Assembly (NCBI GenBank): GCA_003988855.1
Contig: QYAI01000001.1
Coordinates: 310,001 to 374,000 of the forward strand
Origin: Arachnopeziza araneosa
Lineage: Eukaryota > Ascomycota > Leotiomycetes > Helotiales > Arachnopezizaceae
Reading direction: 5' to 3'
DNA length: 64,000 bases
The notes beneath the pieces were generated by a model. It did no database searches. It was not told where the DNA came from and saw nothing but the letters and a program-made list of their open reading frames with translations. Positions 10,799 to 22,006 of the stretch are shown piece after piece. A program made the position numbers and the translations under genes. Each line of letters opens with the position of its first letter. Positions within the stretch are counted from its first letter, which is position 1.

Positions 10799-11635
10799 CC
10801 TTGCGGGCCCGGTGTTTTATCCATCTTATAGCGGCCACTACAACCTCAGCTATCGAACGACTCGTACACGTCTATAGATGCACAATTCGAGGTCAGACCT
10901 GCCCGCTCTATGATCGAGAGTATGAGATACCGGGGTCCACTGAAACTCAAATCGCGGTGACCAGTTTTTCCTTTTTGGATTGTATCGTCACGAGAGGCAA
11001 TGGTTGGTTTCTTTACGGAAATTGTTTCTCCAGCTGCATAGAAGACAATCAAGTCGGATGGATTTCTGTCGCGTTCTTTATGACTATGGCCTTCGTACAT
11101 TAATCTGGATTTTCAAGCCAGTCTAAACTGCTACACAACCCAAAAGCGCCCACAGTTCGCCGTCAGCCGTGAGGACTTACTTGTTACATGGCTTTGGTAC
11201 CTTAAGCTTGAGTTCCTGATCAAGTCATGTTAGCTGCGCAAATACTTGGCTCCGAAATCTACTCTTCTTCGGAGACTGTCAATAAAGCATCAAGATACAA
11301 AGGCACGTGCCGATGGTTTGTTATTTGCTCAGGCAGACGCTCAGCCCGCCTAAAGGTAGGTTCACTTTCATCTCTAGAACTACTTGTAATTTCAATTAGC
11401 GGTGTTGTAATTCTTAAGTAAATAATGAATGTAAACAAAAATAATTTTATCCCCTGACTTTTGTTGTGTGTGATTATCAAATTTCGTCAGTCACCAATAG
11501 GTCTACATCTTCGTCTACAGTTCGAGTGAGAAATTCACCGCGTCAGACACCTCAATACCGAACCACGCGTAATGGACCAGTCAAGGTTTCTTCCTCTTCG
11601 ATAGCAATACCTTGAAGTTTTCGACATCACGTCAG
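10799..11635. other. Intergenic between Nudix gene and LSM1
   Basis: 837 bp, 3' UTR of the Nudix gene and promoter of LSM1. Short frames occur on both strands with no family features. Nothing else seen. Confidence 0.55.
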
Positions 11636-12378
11636 ATGGAGAACCTCTCGCTGGAAGAAAATGCTCCGCCAGGAGGGCCTGGCGGGGCAACTACACCTTC
11701 TCTAGGACCTGGATTTCCATCACCCCAACAGAATCAGCAATTACCACCTCAAATGTTCACTACTGCAGCACAATTACTGGATCTAACTGACAGTATGTTC
11801 TTCATTGACTCTTTTGTGCGGGGTGGAACATCGTCATGATCGCTTTTGCACTTGGGCTCTTAAAATCACACTAGACAATACAGAAGCAACGAAAACTAAC
11901 ACTGAAAAGAAAAACTCATGGTCGCACTCCGTGACGGCAGGAAGCTAATAGGGGTACTTAGAAGTTGGGATCAATTCGGTACGCCTCTCACCGCAAACGT
12001 CTAACTGTCCCAGTCCAGCCCCTCATTATCTCTACAGCAAATCTAGTCCTCCAATCTACCATCGAACGAGTCTTCGTCCCGCCACCATCCGTCACCGCGA
12101 TACCTTCCAACCCCTCTTCTTCTCCGCAACCCGGTCTCTACGCCGACATTCCGCGAGGCATCTTCCTCGTGCGTGGCGAGAACGTGCTCTTGCTCGGCGA
12201 GATCGATCTCGACAAAGACGACGACCCGCCGCCGGGCTACGAGAGGGCGGAAGTCGATGTCGTCTCGCGGCTGGCGAAGGAGCGAAAGGCGAGAGAGGCG
12301 AGGAAGGAGAAGGTCCGGCTGGCCAAGTTGAAGGAACTGGGGTTCGAAGGCGAGAATGCGGGCGAGGCTCTCATATGA
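11636..12378 (+). CDS. LSM1: LSM1, Sm-like subunit of the mRNA-decay Lsm1-7 ring
   Basis: Part of the cytoplasmic Lsm1-7/Pat1 complex that binds oligoadenylated mRNA 3' ends and promotes decapping. 188 aa from exons 11636-11792, 11910-11978 and 12038-12378. Splicing yields LDLTDKKLMVALRDGRKLIG then VLRSWDQFANLVLQ, the Sm1 motif, and DIPRGIFLVRGENVLLLGEID, the Sm2 motif (IRGENV-like). As in other filamentous fungi it has a Pro/Gly/Gln-rich N-terminal extension of about 45 residues. It ends in a charged Lys/Arg/Glu helix, which in LSM1 lies across the ring face. The YERAEV stretch with DDDPP separates the Sm fold from the tail. Convergent with anthranilate synthase downstream. Confidence 0.95.
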
Positions 12379-13257
12379 TCGGATACAGATGGGCATCTGC
12401 GAGATTTACGGCCATGATGAATTTTATATCCAGATGAGGATCATGGCGGATGGGCCTGCTACTATGCAGAATATTGTGAAATGCATCCAGTAGCAGTGGA
12501 TAGAGAGTAGTCGGCATTTAGTGGCCATTTCCGCTAGCAGCAAATGCGAAACCTCACTTCCGTCGCCTTGTTGGGACTACTCGTGATGATACTCAGATAC
12601 CAGATCCTAATGACGCTGCACCTGCAGTATAAAGCGATCGGAGGTGGACAAGTTGTTGCTGTTTCTGAGCGAAGCACAGATGAGAATGCCTTTATCAACT
12701 GTAGAGACATATGCCCAGTAGACAGATTCAGAATCTTCACGTCTCTTGTCAAACTTTCATCTTGTTCTCCCTCAATCATGTACAGCATTTCATTCTCTGG
12801 CGCGGAACATTCTCAAGATCTCGTCACTCTTATCCTGTCCCTTCACAATCAAAATGATCTATAGCGTAGAAGAACATATGGTTTCGATGCACTCCTGCCA
12901 TTCTTCAATGATAATTAAATGCAAGAAGCTCTCTGCTATACGAATCGATCATTTTCACCCATATAGTGCATAGTATGCGAAGCAGTTTCCTCCACTCCGT
13001 CACTAAACTAAGAAAAATGGTAGCGCGCCTCTCTGTTTCATTTCATGTTAGCTTTCTTTATCAATCTAGAAGACGAAACGCTTATAGTTTATTTCGTTAT
13101 CGAACAAGGAAATGTTGAACAGATAATGGGAAGGCAAAACTACGGAGCGAAAACAAATTTAACGGGATTTATTCTGGTTTTTGGCCATCTAGTTTCCTTT
13201 CTGAGCTTTAGTCAATACAACCGCAATGGGAACGAAGGTCCGGTCGTATAGATAGCT
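12379..13257. other. Convergent intergenic region
   Basis: 879 bp between the 3' ends of LSM1 and anthranilate synthase. One plus-strand frame of 106 codons (12544-12864) has no recognisable feature. I treat the stretch as UTRs and spacer. Confidence 0.5.
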
Positions 13258-14914
13258 TCAGTGACTGCCTTGTTTCTGCTCATGAGCATAACTTTCCTCT
13301 GCAACTTTCAGTGCCTTCATGCTTGCACTGAGCTTATTGATTGTTTCGATATACTCATCATATGGATCCGAATCAAACACAATTCCACCCCCTACGCCGA
13401 CTCTCATTAGTAGCTGTTTGGAATCGTCAATAAAGCAGGCAAACTTACCGGCTTGCAAATAGGCAACCCCATTCTTATAGACCATCGTTCTTAGAGCTAT
13501 GCAAGTGTCCATTTCACCTTCAACTTCCTTACCGGCACTATTCACAGTACAATAACCAAAATAACCGACAGCCCCTGCATAAATACCTCTCTTTTCCTTT
13601 TCTAATTCTGCAATAAGTTCCATGGCTCTGACTTTTGGCGCTCCAGATACTGTTCCAGCTGGGAATATCGAACGAAATGCATCAAATCTTGTTTTACCTT
13701 CTCTTAAGACTCCCGAGACTTGTGAGACTAGATGCTGAACATGACTAAACTTCTCAACAACCATCAATCGATCGACTTTGGTGGTCAATGGATCACAGAC
13801 TCGATTAATATCGTTTCTTGCCAGATCAACAAGCATAACATGCTCAGCCCTATCCTTCAGCGACTGACGTAATCCTTCCGCGAGTTCTTCGTCCTCTTCG
13901 GCAGTAGATCCTCTCTTCACAGTTCCGGCTATTGGGTGGGTGATGATACGACCAAATTCTTTCTTGACTAGCAGCTCAGGCGAAGCACCAATGATTTGAA
14001 ATTCGGCACAGTTGATGTAGAATAAATATGGAGAGGGATTGACGCTGCGCAATTGTTGGTAAATATTGAATGGGTGGAGGGAGGTTGGACGATCTATCCG
14101 CTGACTCGGAACACATTGGATAATATCGCCTTTGATGATGTGCCCTTTTAAAGTTTTGACATGACCCTCGTAGCCGTCTTGTCCAATATTAGAGGTGTAT
14201 TGTTGGTCAAGCTGTATGCTCTGTTGATCTGGTTCTGGGGTGTGCGGAGAAAATAAAACTGAGACAATATCATTAATGGTATCCTGCGCTTTCTTGTACG
14301 CCCCAGGAAGCTCTGAGATGTCGGCAGGAACATGGACATAAGAAATGACTTTGATTGTCTCATGAAATCGATCAAATGCTACTATAGTATCAAAGAGCAT
14401 GAAAAGTGATTCGGGAACCTTTAGGACATCGATCATTGGCCGTGCTGTTTTTGGTTCGAAGTATCGAACGCAATCGTAACCTACGTATCCAATGGCTCCA
14501 CCAGTTAAAGGTGGCAGCTTCAGACCTGGGACATGTGCAACTCTACTCTTCGAAAGCTCTGCCTCAAGGACGGGTAATGGATCCACAGATTGTCCATGAC
14601 CTTCTCCTGTCTTAAGAACCTTCCTTGGACTCGCTCCGACAAAGGTATATCTTCCCACCCGCTCCGAAGCAGCGCTCTCGAATAAGAAGGAAAAGTCTGA
14701 TTTTGAATGCGCTGAGATCTTGAGATATGCTGCTGTAGCCGTGATAAAGCTAGAAGATATCTCTCGGAAAACAGGAACAAGGTTCGGAGGATTTGGCTTG
14801 TGATTTGCTTCTTCCACAACAGCTTGCACGGTACCTAAGGAGGGCTGAAATTTGTCCTAGTTGATTGTCAGTTGGCATCGATTGAGTCAATAGGTGTCCA
14901 TAACTAACCGCCAT
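13258..14914 (-). CDS. TRP2: Anthranilate synthase component I
   Basis: Converts chorismate with ammonia or glutamine-derived nitrogen to anthranilate, first step of tryptophan synthesis, working with a glutamine amidotransferase partner encoded elsewhere. 534 aa from a two-codon exon 14914-14909 and exon 14856-13258. The 52-nt intron gives MA-DKFQPSLGTVQAVVEEA, which fits fungal relatives better than the non-ATG open frame alone. Seen: the allosteric tryptophan-site segment FLFESAASERVGRY (LLES-type), the DLARNDINRVC block, PIAGTVKRG, and the chorismate-binding signature FPAGTVSGAPKVRAMELI. A glycine-rich GVGGGIVFDSDPYDEY end completes the fold. A GCN4/CPC1-type site sits inside intron 1. 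Cytosolic. Confidence 0.93.
14883..14889. promoter_or_regulatory. GCN4/CPC1-type site TGAGTCA in intron 1 of anthranilate synthase
   Basis: A perfect TGAGTCA (TGACTCA on the coding strand) lies within the first intron, about 25 bp past the start codon. Established: fungal general amino-acid control uses this bZIP site upstream of biosynthetic genes such as those for tryptophan. Seen: only the sequence and its place. That it works here is inference; the site would be downstream of the transcription start unless initiation is internal. Confidence 0.55.
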
Positions 14915-15442
14915 TGCGCCTAACACTTAGTCTAGTGCTGTATACACCTAAGTGGCTTGATCTTCCGTAGCTCTTCAAGAGAAAGAAGGAATTAGTAACA
15001 AGAACATCAAGAAAAGCACTCTGGTCTCTTGAGAAACTGTGGTGGGGTAACAATTGAAGTACGTTCAAGACGTCGATCACAAAGGTAGGGTTATTCGACT
15101 AAACCGAATGGTAGATGATTCATCTATGAGAAATGAGTTTACCCGAAAATTAAATCGGGTTTTTACTTATACAAGGAAGTTCAATGATGAATGCTTTGGA
15201 AAGTGAAAAGTAACAGTTCAGTCATAAAGCGGTGGCAGAATACAGATAATTAGGATCTAAGGTAGTTTCGGCCTTAGCGCCTTAGGCCTCAAAGACTGCA
15301 GCAGACGACCAATGATAATCGGGAAACTAACTAGGGGTCATGCGAACACTCAGGTCACCATATCACGTTGTCAATGGCTTAGAATTCAGTGAGAAGATCA
15401 TAATACCGTGATTCATCTCAGTTTGAACTCAATTTGGTCACA
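14915..15442. other. Divergent promoter region, anthranilate synthase / coiled-coil gene
   Basis: 528 bp between two gene starts pointing apart. A GCCTTAG heptamer is repeated near 15274-15290. No second GCN4-type site was seen. Confidence 0.6.
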
Positions 15443-16337
15443 ATGAGTCTCAATTACCTTGGAATTGCGCGTTCTCCACTTCACCGTCAGTTCTCAACGC
15501 CAAGAGCCAGTCCATCTCGAGAATCGTCGTCAAGTCAGGATCTTACACAAGATAGCAAGGATGTGCTTCTGGATAGACTAAACGACCTCGTCGCTAGGCT
15601 ATCCAAACCTCTTTCTCTCAATGATGCAACTATATCCACTGTCCATGCCGAAGTAGACAAAATTGAGAAGGTGGTTCGTGATGCCGAGAAGCAGGATGGA
15701 TTGAGAGGCGGCTCAATCACTCCTGAGAACCAAACATCGAGAGAAAGTGATACTTTCTGGGGACCACCTTCTCCAAACTTCAGGTTGCAGCGCCCGTCCC
15801 GCCTCCAAAATTCTCAAAGCCGTCTGGGAATAAGTGCTGCAAGAGTCATTCAGCTTGCCCAAGAAGCAGAAGATCTAGCCTCTAAATTATCGACAACCGT
15901 TAAAGAGCTGCAGGCTAGAAAAGAGGAGTCAGACGTAAGTTGATCTAAACCTTTTCTAATCTTGACATGGCCTTATTCAAATTAGCATATCCATGACCTG
16001 CTAGTTACACGAGTAGAGAAATCAACAGAACGAATACTGTTTCTTGAGTATCGCATAACTGAGATGTACGTATCTTTCAGAAATCACTTTTCGTTAGCTA
16101 AGTTCTAGAAGTGAGGAAGATTTTGAGAATAATCAAGCAGAGTTAAAATTTCTTCGGATTCAGATGCAAGCAATAGAAACTCAAGCATCTCAATATATTC
16201 CCCAAGACGAAGACCCGGAGCTTACAGAAAGCATCTTGAATTGGAAGGTCGACTGGGAAAACATTGAAAAACGCGCAAAAACGAGACGGAAAAAGCATAG
16301 ATTATCGCTTACTCCGACGGTGGTGAGCGGTTTGTGA
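15443..16337 (+). CDS. Hypothetical coiled-coil protein
   Basis: 266 aa from exons 15443-15934, 15986-16065 and 16109-16337, with introns of 51 and 43 nt that keep one frame. I do not recognise the family. The first 30 residues are Ser/Pro-rich (SPLHRQFSTPRASPSRESS). Then come heptad-like helices around LLDRLNDLVARLSKPL and VHAEVDKIEKVVRDAEK, a second helix IQLAQEAEDLASKLSTTVKELQ and further coiled coil through EIEEDFENNQ-like sequence to the tail. It ends in a basic cluster KRAKTRRKKHR. This layout suits a structural or nuclear (kinetochore, spindle or transport) component, but that is only inference. Alternative ATG codons upstream are absent; the frame is open to 15434. Confidence 0.7.
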
Positions 16338-17046
16338 TATGGATGGAATTCTCAGAAAGAAGGATTAATGTATTAATTGTGTGACATGAAATTTGAGTTT
16401 TGAGCCTTTTTTTTGGCTTCATGCGGAAAACCTCATCACAGTACTGATTCAAATCAAAGATTCCAATTTTACCAGTGCAATATACTCCTTAAGTAATGTT
16501 GGCTCGAAGTACTGTTGGCAGTTTGAGAGGCCGGTGAAAACGAGATCCTGACTATGAAATAATCGAAACAGATATTTCTACAGTCCAAGAGAAAGTCCTG
16601 CAGAAGCACACATGCTTTATATCCAAGCCCAAGGAAGTCTCTCACCACTGCTACGAGGTACTTCTTCGAATTCTTATTGGAGGTTACATCACCATCTTTG
16701 CCTAAGCCTTTCAAACCACAATGAACAGTTACTTCAGAACGGGATTGGAACTTACTACTCTGCTTAAGAGTACTGTTTAACGCGTCATAGATGAGCCAAT
16801 AGAGTGAGTTGAGCAGAGTATAGATCATTATTCCACAAGTTTCAATCAGCAAGAGGAGGCAAAGTGAACAGCAATAGTGAAGTCTCAACTTGTTCATAAA
16901 TTCCAAAACGACCTTTGAAGAGTAATTTTATATCTTTCATTATTCATCTAGATATTCGTGGTATCAAATCGGTACGCTACACCGCCACAATCTGCACACT
17001 TCGTATGTAATATATTTAGTGCTAATTGACTACATTCTCATGAGAA
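16338..17046. other. Convergent intergenic region
   Basis: 709 bp, AT-rich, between the coiled-coil gene and the SAC phosphatase gene. A minus-strand frame of 145 codons (16906-16469) starts with a hydrophobic Leu/Cys-rich segment, but nothing else supports it as a gene. Confidence 0.45.
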
Positions 17047-20000
17047 TCATGCCCACACTAGCTTCTTCAAACTATGTGAGAGCTGTTCTAATAGCCCGGT
17101 ACTCTTTCTAGCCTCTGCTAGTGTTATGATATCACCAACCACAAGCAGCGGCTTCCTTTCTGTACCAACTTCAGCAACGCGCCCATGAAGCACCATCCGC
17201 TCAATATCATGACAAACAGACTTCACTTGCTCAACCTCACTCATCTTTGTTGCATTATTATCAACGACCGCAGACCTAGTTGAGAGAGCCTTTAATGCCA
17301 AGACCCGAGTTTCTGGCAAGATTTGAGCTGCTACTTTCCTGATAGGATTTGGCGCTACTGCTGGGGCGTGTGGAGGTGATGTTGATGATCCGTCAAGTAG
17401 ATCTGCCTCATCTCTTGGTCTGATGTTTGACACTGCTCTAGAGTTTACACGTGTGATATCATCTGCTCCAGCATGATAGGTTACAACGAAACCAATATTC
17501 CGCTCTTCATCTCTTTGCGAAGAAGAGAGCGTTGATGTAATATACGTTCCATAATTTATGGAAGTGATGTGCTGCAAATCCACTCGTTCGAAAGAAGACA
17601 CTTTATCTGCTGTCCAGTCAAGCCTGCAGGAGTAAAGCGCCGCGTCCGTTAGTAGCAAGACAGACTCTTCGAAAGGCGTCGATTTAATCGTGTTTGGAGT
17701 TTGAGGTGTTAACAGGCTCCAGCCCCCTATAAACTCCTCCTTATCATCTGCAACCACAATATTTTGGCACGTCTCAATAGCTTGCTGTCTTAACCTATAC
17801 ATTGAGACGGCTGGATCACCAGTCATTAGATTAGCCTCGAAGTCACTCCATATTTCATTGTTTGCGTTTCCTAGGAGAAAGTCTATGGCTGCTTGACTGA
17901 AGTAATCGTTTACTATTCTATTTCCTGTTAGTAAAGCTTGCGAACAAGTGAGAGGTTTTCTCTTACCCGCTGTAAAATCTTACCATGGAGATGCCCATAT
18001 CTTTCAGTGCTCCTTGGAAATCTCTTTTTCTAGTCCTTGTAAAGTCACCTTTCATTGCCGCTGTTGATGCATAAGCCTTGCTACAAGCGTCTCCGTTATC
18101 AGCCCAGAGATCGTTAAACCACTGGTTGGCTTGATCAATTTGTAGACTCACGTCTATACCCTGATCGTTCAATTGCTTTTCGAGGGCTTTTTTGGCGACA
18201 GCGCTTTGTACAACATTGGTTCGATCAAGGCAATCCATACAGTTCGTTCGTAAGACGCCACTCTGTTTCCGCAGGATCTGATTATCCAATTTGACAGTGT
18301 CGCCAAATGAATCCAAATTTTTGGCCATCAGATCTAACAATAAACTAACATTTTCGAATCTCATCCCTTTACAGAGAGCGTGAAAGTCCCACCACTCTGC
18401 AGAGACGCCGGAATCAATGTCGGACTCTTTTAGACGATTGAAGTACTTCTGGTACGTGTCACCTACTATGGCCTCATTTCCATGCTTTTCAACTAAAGAA
18501 GCAATTTGAATATTGCCATATTTACTCTCGAGAGTTTTGAAGTGTTTTGTGAAGGCAAGAAAATTGGTATCCTCAGAATGCTGTAATTGAGGTATCGGTT
18601 TGAAGGAATATGGTGACTGCGAGAAGTATATAGGAATGCTCCCTCTGATTTGAACGAAGGAATATATCTCTCTCGATTGGCTCCAGGAGGAATCAGACAA
18701 AATCTGCTCGGTTTCTACGCCGTTCGCAGTGTCACCATCTTCATTGATGCCTCGACGTAAGTACCTGAGACCGGCACGTTTGACAGATCGACGAGATATC
18801 AATGTTAATAGAAAATGTTTCTGAGAATTTGCTCCGCTAGACTTTCGACGGTCCTGAAGCTGCGAGGCTCCGCTTCCATCGAAGTGAGATTGTGGTGAGA
18901 AGTCCACCAGTTCCATGGATGACTTCTCAGCACCGTCTAAGCCTAGTATCGGAGGATTTGTATCCATCACAAATGATCTCTGTCCCACGAAACCTTGCAT
19001 CAAAGGAATTATGAAGCTCGACTGCCCAGCATCAATGAAGGGCTGGACCAAATGACGATTCCAAACGTACAATGGATCTGGCGATTCAACATTCGCGGAA
19101 GTCTGAGTAGCAAAGCTTTTAGTGATATCCCAATCGTACGAAAAGTAAAAGCTCTGAGATGACCCGAATAATATCGATGCTGTTCGAAGTAACTTTGGGA
19201 GCAGTTGATCGGTAACATCCTTGGTGCCCTGTTTGCCCGCACCTAGATCCTTCTTAAAATCAGATTCCTGTTGCGAAACGGGTGGTATTTTAGCTGACGA
19301 TTGCACAGGGTCAACTTTGTGCGAATTATCATTTGATTCTGAGTCCGACAGTCCTAGATTTCTTCTCTGACCTATTGTCCAACCCCCCCTCGAGAACCAA
19401 CTTTGAGCAAATCTTCCATAGCCCCCTTTCCGAGCTATTACATCTTCTGCAACGCTGTTTGTCCTCTGATGTTCAATCGAGTCCGTAGGATTGGCTAAGG
19501 GAACATCATCGTCATCGATACCATCACTTATCGCCTCGGGTGGATCTTCATCTTCACCATCTGTATCGCTATAATCGAGCCCATCGTTTTCAACCCGTTT
19601 CAACAGCGATAAGCGGGTCTTGGAAATTGCGGATTCTGCTTCTGCCCTTGATGCCAGTGGTGTGACTGCGACTTCGGTGATAACATAGATGGGTTTTCCT
19701 TGAATCTGTGCAACTTGTTGTCGACGAGTTATGGAGATGAGGAAGGATGATTTGGCGAATGTCAAAAGACCTGTGGAAATCTTGATTAGCACTCACTGAA
19801 TGTAATGAGTCCATGCAGTAGTCAGATGGTTTTAGCTTCCTCTCCATTGCTTAGATTCAGAGCTTTGTTGATGGTGCGGTTCGCGGAGTGCCTTAATCGA
19901 CAAGGGAACTCACCGACTATACCAAAAGCTTCGAAGCTTTTTGAAGGAGTATCTCCTTCGGCAGATTCTTTCAAAGTAGGGACAATGCTATTATCGCTGT

Positions 20001-20112
20001 ATGAAATCCGGACCGGAGAAACAACACCTCGTTTTTCCTTTTGTGCCAAAGGTTGTAAGATTAGCCCCTCCACGCCTGCAAAGATTATGAGCTTCTTGAC
20101 AATGCCAGACAT
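17047..20112 (-). CDS. SAC-domain phosphoinositide phosphatase with hSac2 domain (INPP5F/Sac2-like)
   Basis: Phosphatase acting on phosphoinositides of internal membranes. 957 aa from exons 20112-19914, 19770-17967 and 17917-17047; both joins are supported by frame and by sequence (FGIV-GLLTFAKSS and RFYS-GIVNDYFSQAAIDFLLGN). Domains in order: SAC N-terminal part broken by an acidic low-complexity insert (about residues 115-210), then the SAC catalytic core. The core holds RTNCMDCLDRTN with the CX5R nucleophile C577 and R583. The C-terminal hSac2 domain runs from about residue 700 (ADDKEEFIGGWSLLTP, FEESVLLLTDAALYSCRLDW). This SAC plus hSac2 order is that of INPP5F, which removes the 4-phosphate from PI4P in animals; activity here is inferred. 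Divergent from the BMT6-like gene. Confidence 0.9.
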
Positions 20113-20699
20113 GGCTGGCTGGCTTGCTGGAAATCAGCATAGAAATATCTGGAGAATGCAACACTTTTTTTGGCGCGAACTGCTGCTTCCGCCCTTGCTG
20201 AGGTCAGCTACGGAGGTAGTAGTTGTGATCTCGAGATATCTTGTCGGTGCATACTAATCGTGCGATGACGTTGTGATTGCATGACCTCGAGATGTGCTGC
20301 ATACGACGCCGACGTCTATGCCAGGAGACCTTGAATGTTCTTTTGCCATAGATAGACATGACCAAAATAAAAAAGAGTTTTATGACACTTTACGAGGTTA
20401 GTGTGGTAGAAATGTGTCACAAGAGAAGAGTTTCATGATTTGAAGATTAAGTCACCAGACCATCAGGTACATCGTTACCTAGGTAGCTAGGTACCCTGCC
20501 AAATCATCGAGTTCTACTCTGTCGCATCCTTCTCATATCAGATTAATAGTATTTAGTTGAGCTTCATTCATGTGATATTTCCTAGCCTCAGGGTTTGATG
20601 AGCTTTTGAGAATTTCCTGCAAGCGAGAAATTCTCTTGTCTTCATCCACGACACAACAGCAGCCACCCCTCTTCAAAAATTCCAAGAAAGCTATCCAAG
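20113..20699. other. Divergent promoter, SAC phosphatase / BMT6-like gene
   Basis: 587 bp between two starts. It contains a palindrome TACCTAGGTA at about 20476-20485 followed by another TAGGTACC. Otherwise plain AT-rich sequence. Confidence 0.6.
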
Positions 20700-21914
20700 A
20701 TGGGGAAGAATGGTAGATTTGGTAAATTGTATGGGAAAGTTGTTGGAAAAGACTCGCCAAATCGACCTGGCTGGAAAGGCCCTGGATACGTCAAAAAGAC
20801 ACCAAAGACTAAAACTGCTGTGACCGGGCATGATGAATCTGAGTCTGTCGACGAGCCGATTATACCAGTCGAATTACAGCAACGTCTTTTGAATGTTTTC
20901 AAAGATGCTTTTCCTACAGTGCTGCTATCTGAAAACCTGCAGTCACTCCTTCAAGAGGTCAAGACCGCTCTGTACGAAAGGGACTTCCAAAAGGCTTTTG
21001 GCAAGGAAGAGTATCTAGAAGCATACTCTGTTCGTTGGAGTCCTTCGAGAGCACTTTGTTATCAGTCGATACTGGTTGATATTGCCGAGCATCTGGATGA
21101 TCTATTCCCATTTACAGGGTCAGAATCAAGCAAATCTTCCACTGAAATGTCTTCGCAAGTTGTTTGCTTTGGTGGTGGTAGTGCAGAAATAATAGCTTTT
21201 GGTGGCTTTGTCAAGTACGTCACAGAACGTGAGCTGGAATTGGCTACTCCGGAGACAGATGATACTCTTGAAGGAAAGCTTAGAAATATCACAATTTCTA
21301 AGCAAGAAGATGACACTGTCGGAACAATGGGCCTTTCCCTACTTCTCCTTGACGCCGCTGGATGGCAGAACGTTGTTTTGGAGTTACAACAGGGATTGAC
21401 TGCACCACCTATCTTGTCGAAGTATGCCAGCACTGCCGCCAGAGCGGCCAACTCATCTCTCCTTAACCCTGGAGATATTATCGCCAGCTGCAGCATGCAA
21501 GACATCCTCGAGATGAGTCAAAACGAGCTGGCAATCTCTCTCGGCAAAACCCCAATACTTGTAACATGTCTCTTCACCTTGAATGAGTTGTATACAGCAT
21601 CGATTTCAAAAACAACAGGCTTTCTCCTTAAGCTTACAACAGTTGTCACAACAGGGACTATTCTTCTCGTCGTAGACAGCCCTGGCAGCTATTCAGAAAC
21701 AACCATCGGAGCGGAGAGTAAAAAATATCCTATGAGCTGGCTATTGGATCATTGTCTTCTGACCCAGGCACCGAAAGCCAAGGAGAGTCCATCCCCAGAC
21801 TGGATCAAAATTATTTCCGAGGATTCGAAATGGTTTAGGATTCCTGAAGTTCTTCGCTACCCTATTCCGCTTGAGAACATGCGCTATCAGATTCATCTTT
21901 ACCGGCGAGTATGA
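20700..21914 (+). CDS. BMT6: 25S rRNA (uridine-N3)-methyltransferase, BMT6-like
   Basis: S-adenosylmethionine-dependent methyltransferase of the 25S rRNA uridine-N3 family (yeast Bmt6, U2843). Intronless, 404 aa. The N-terminus is basic (MGKNGRFGKLYGKVVGK), as expected for a nucleolar RNA-binding protein. Seen: a helical lead (PVELQQRLLNVFKDAFPTVL), a SAM-binding segment VVCFGGGSAEIIAFGGF in place of a standard GxGxG loop, LLLLDAAGWQNVVLEL, and a late domain with LLVVDSPGSYSE and WLLDHCLL. The TCLFTLNELYT segment also fits. It shares a promoter region with the SAC gene and is convergent with the F-box gene, 92 bp apart. Confidence rests on overall pattern rather than alignment. Confidence 0.82.
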   Translation: MGKNGRFGKLYGKVVGKDSPNRPGWKGPGYVKKTPKTKTAVTGHDESESVDEPIIPVELQQRLLNVFKDAFPTVLLSENLQSLLQEVKTALYERDFQKAFGKEEYLEAYSVRWSPSRALCYQSILVDIAEHLDDLFPFTGSESSKSSTEMSSQVVCFGGGSAEIIAFGGFVKYVTERELELATPETDDTLEGKLRNITISKQEDDTVGTMGLSLLLLDAAGWQNVVLELQQGLTAPPILSKYASTAARAANSSLLNPGDIIASCSMQDILEMSQNELAISLGKTPILVTCLFTLNELYTASISKTTGFLLKLTTVVTTGTILLVVDSPGSYSETTIGAESKKYPMSWLLDHCLLTQAPKAKESPSPDWIKIISEDSKWFRIPEVLRYPIPLENMRYQIHLYRRV

Positions 21915-22006
21915 GACAACGCTGGAATATGGAAAAGCATGGAGTATGAGATGCTAAGATCACGGTTCTGCATACGAGTAGTTATTCTTCAATCATCATT
22001 CACTGG

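Noticed and set aside
12544..12864. Plus frame of 106 codons downstream of LSM1
   Set aside because: No family features and located in a convergent 3' spacer.
16469..16906. Minus-strand frame of 145 codons with a hydrophobic N-terminus
   Set aside because: AT-rich convergent spacer, no domain, no supported start or splice context; likely chance.
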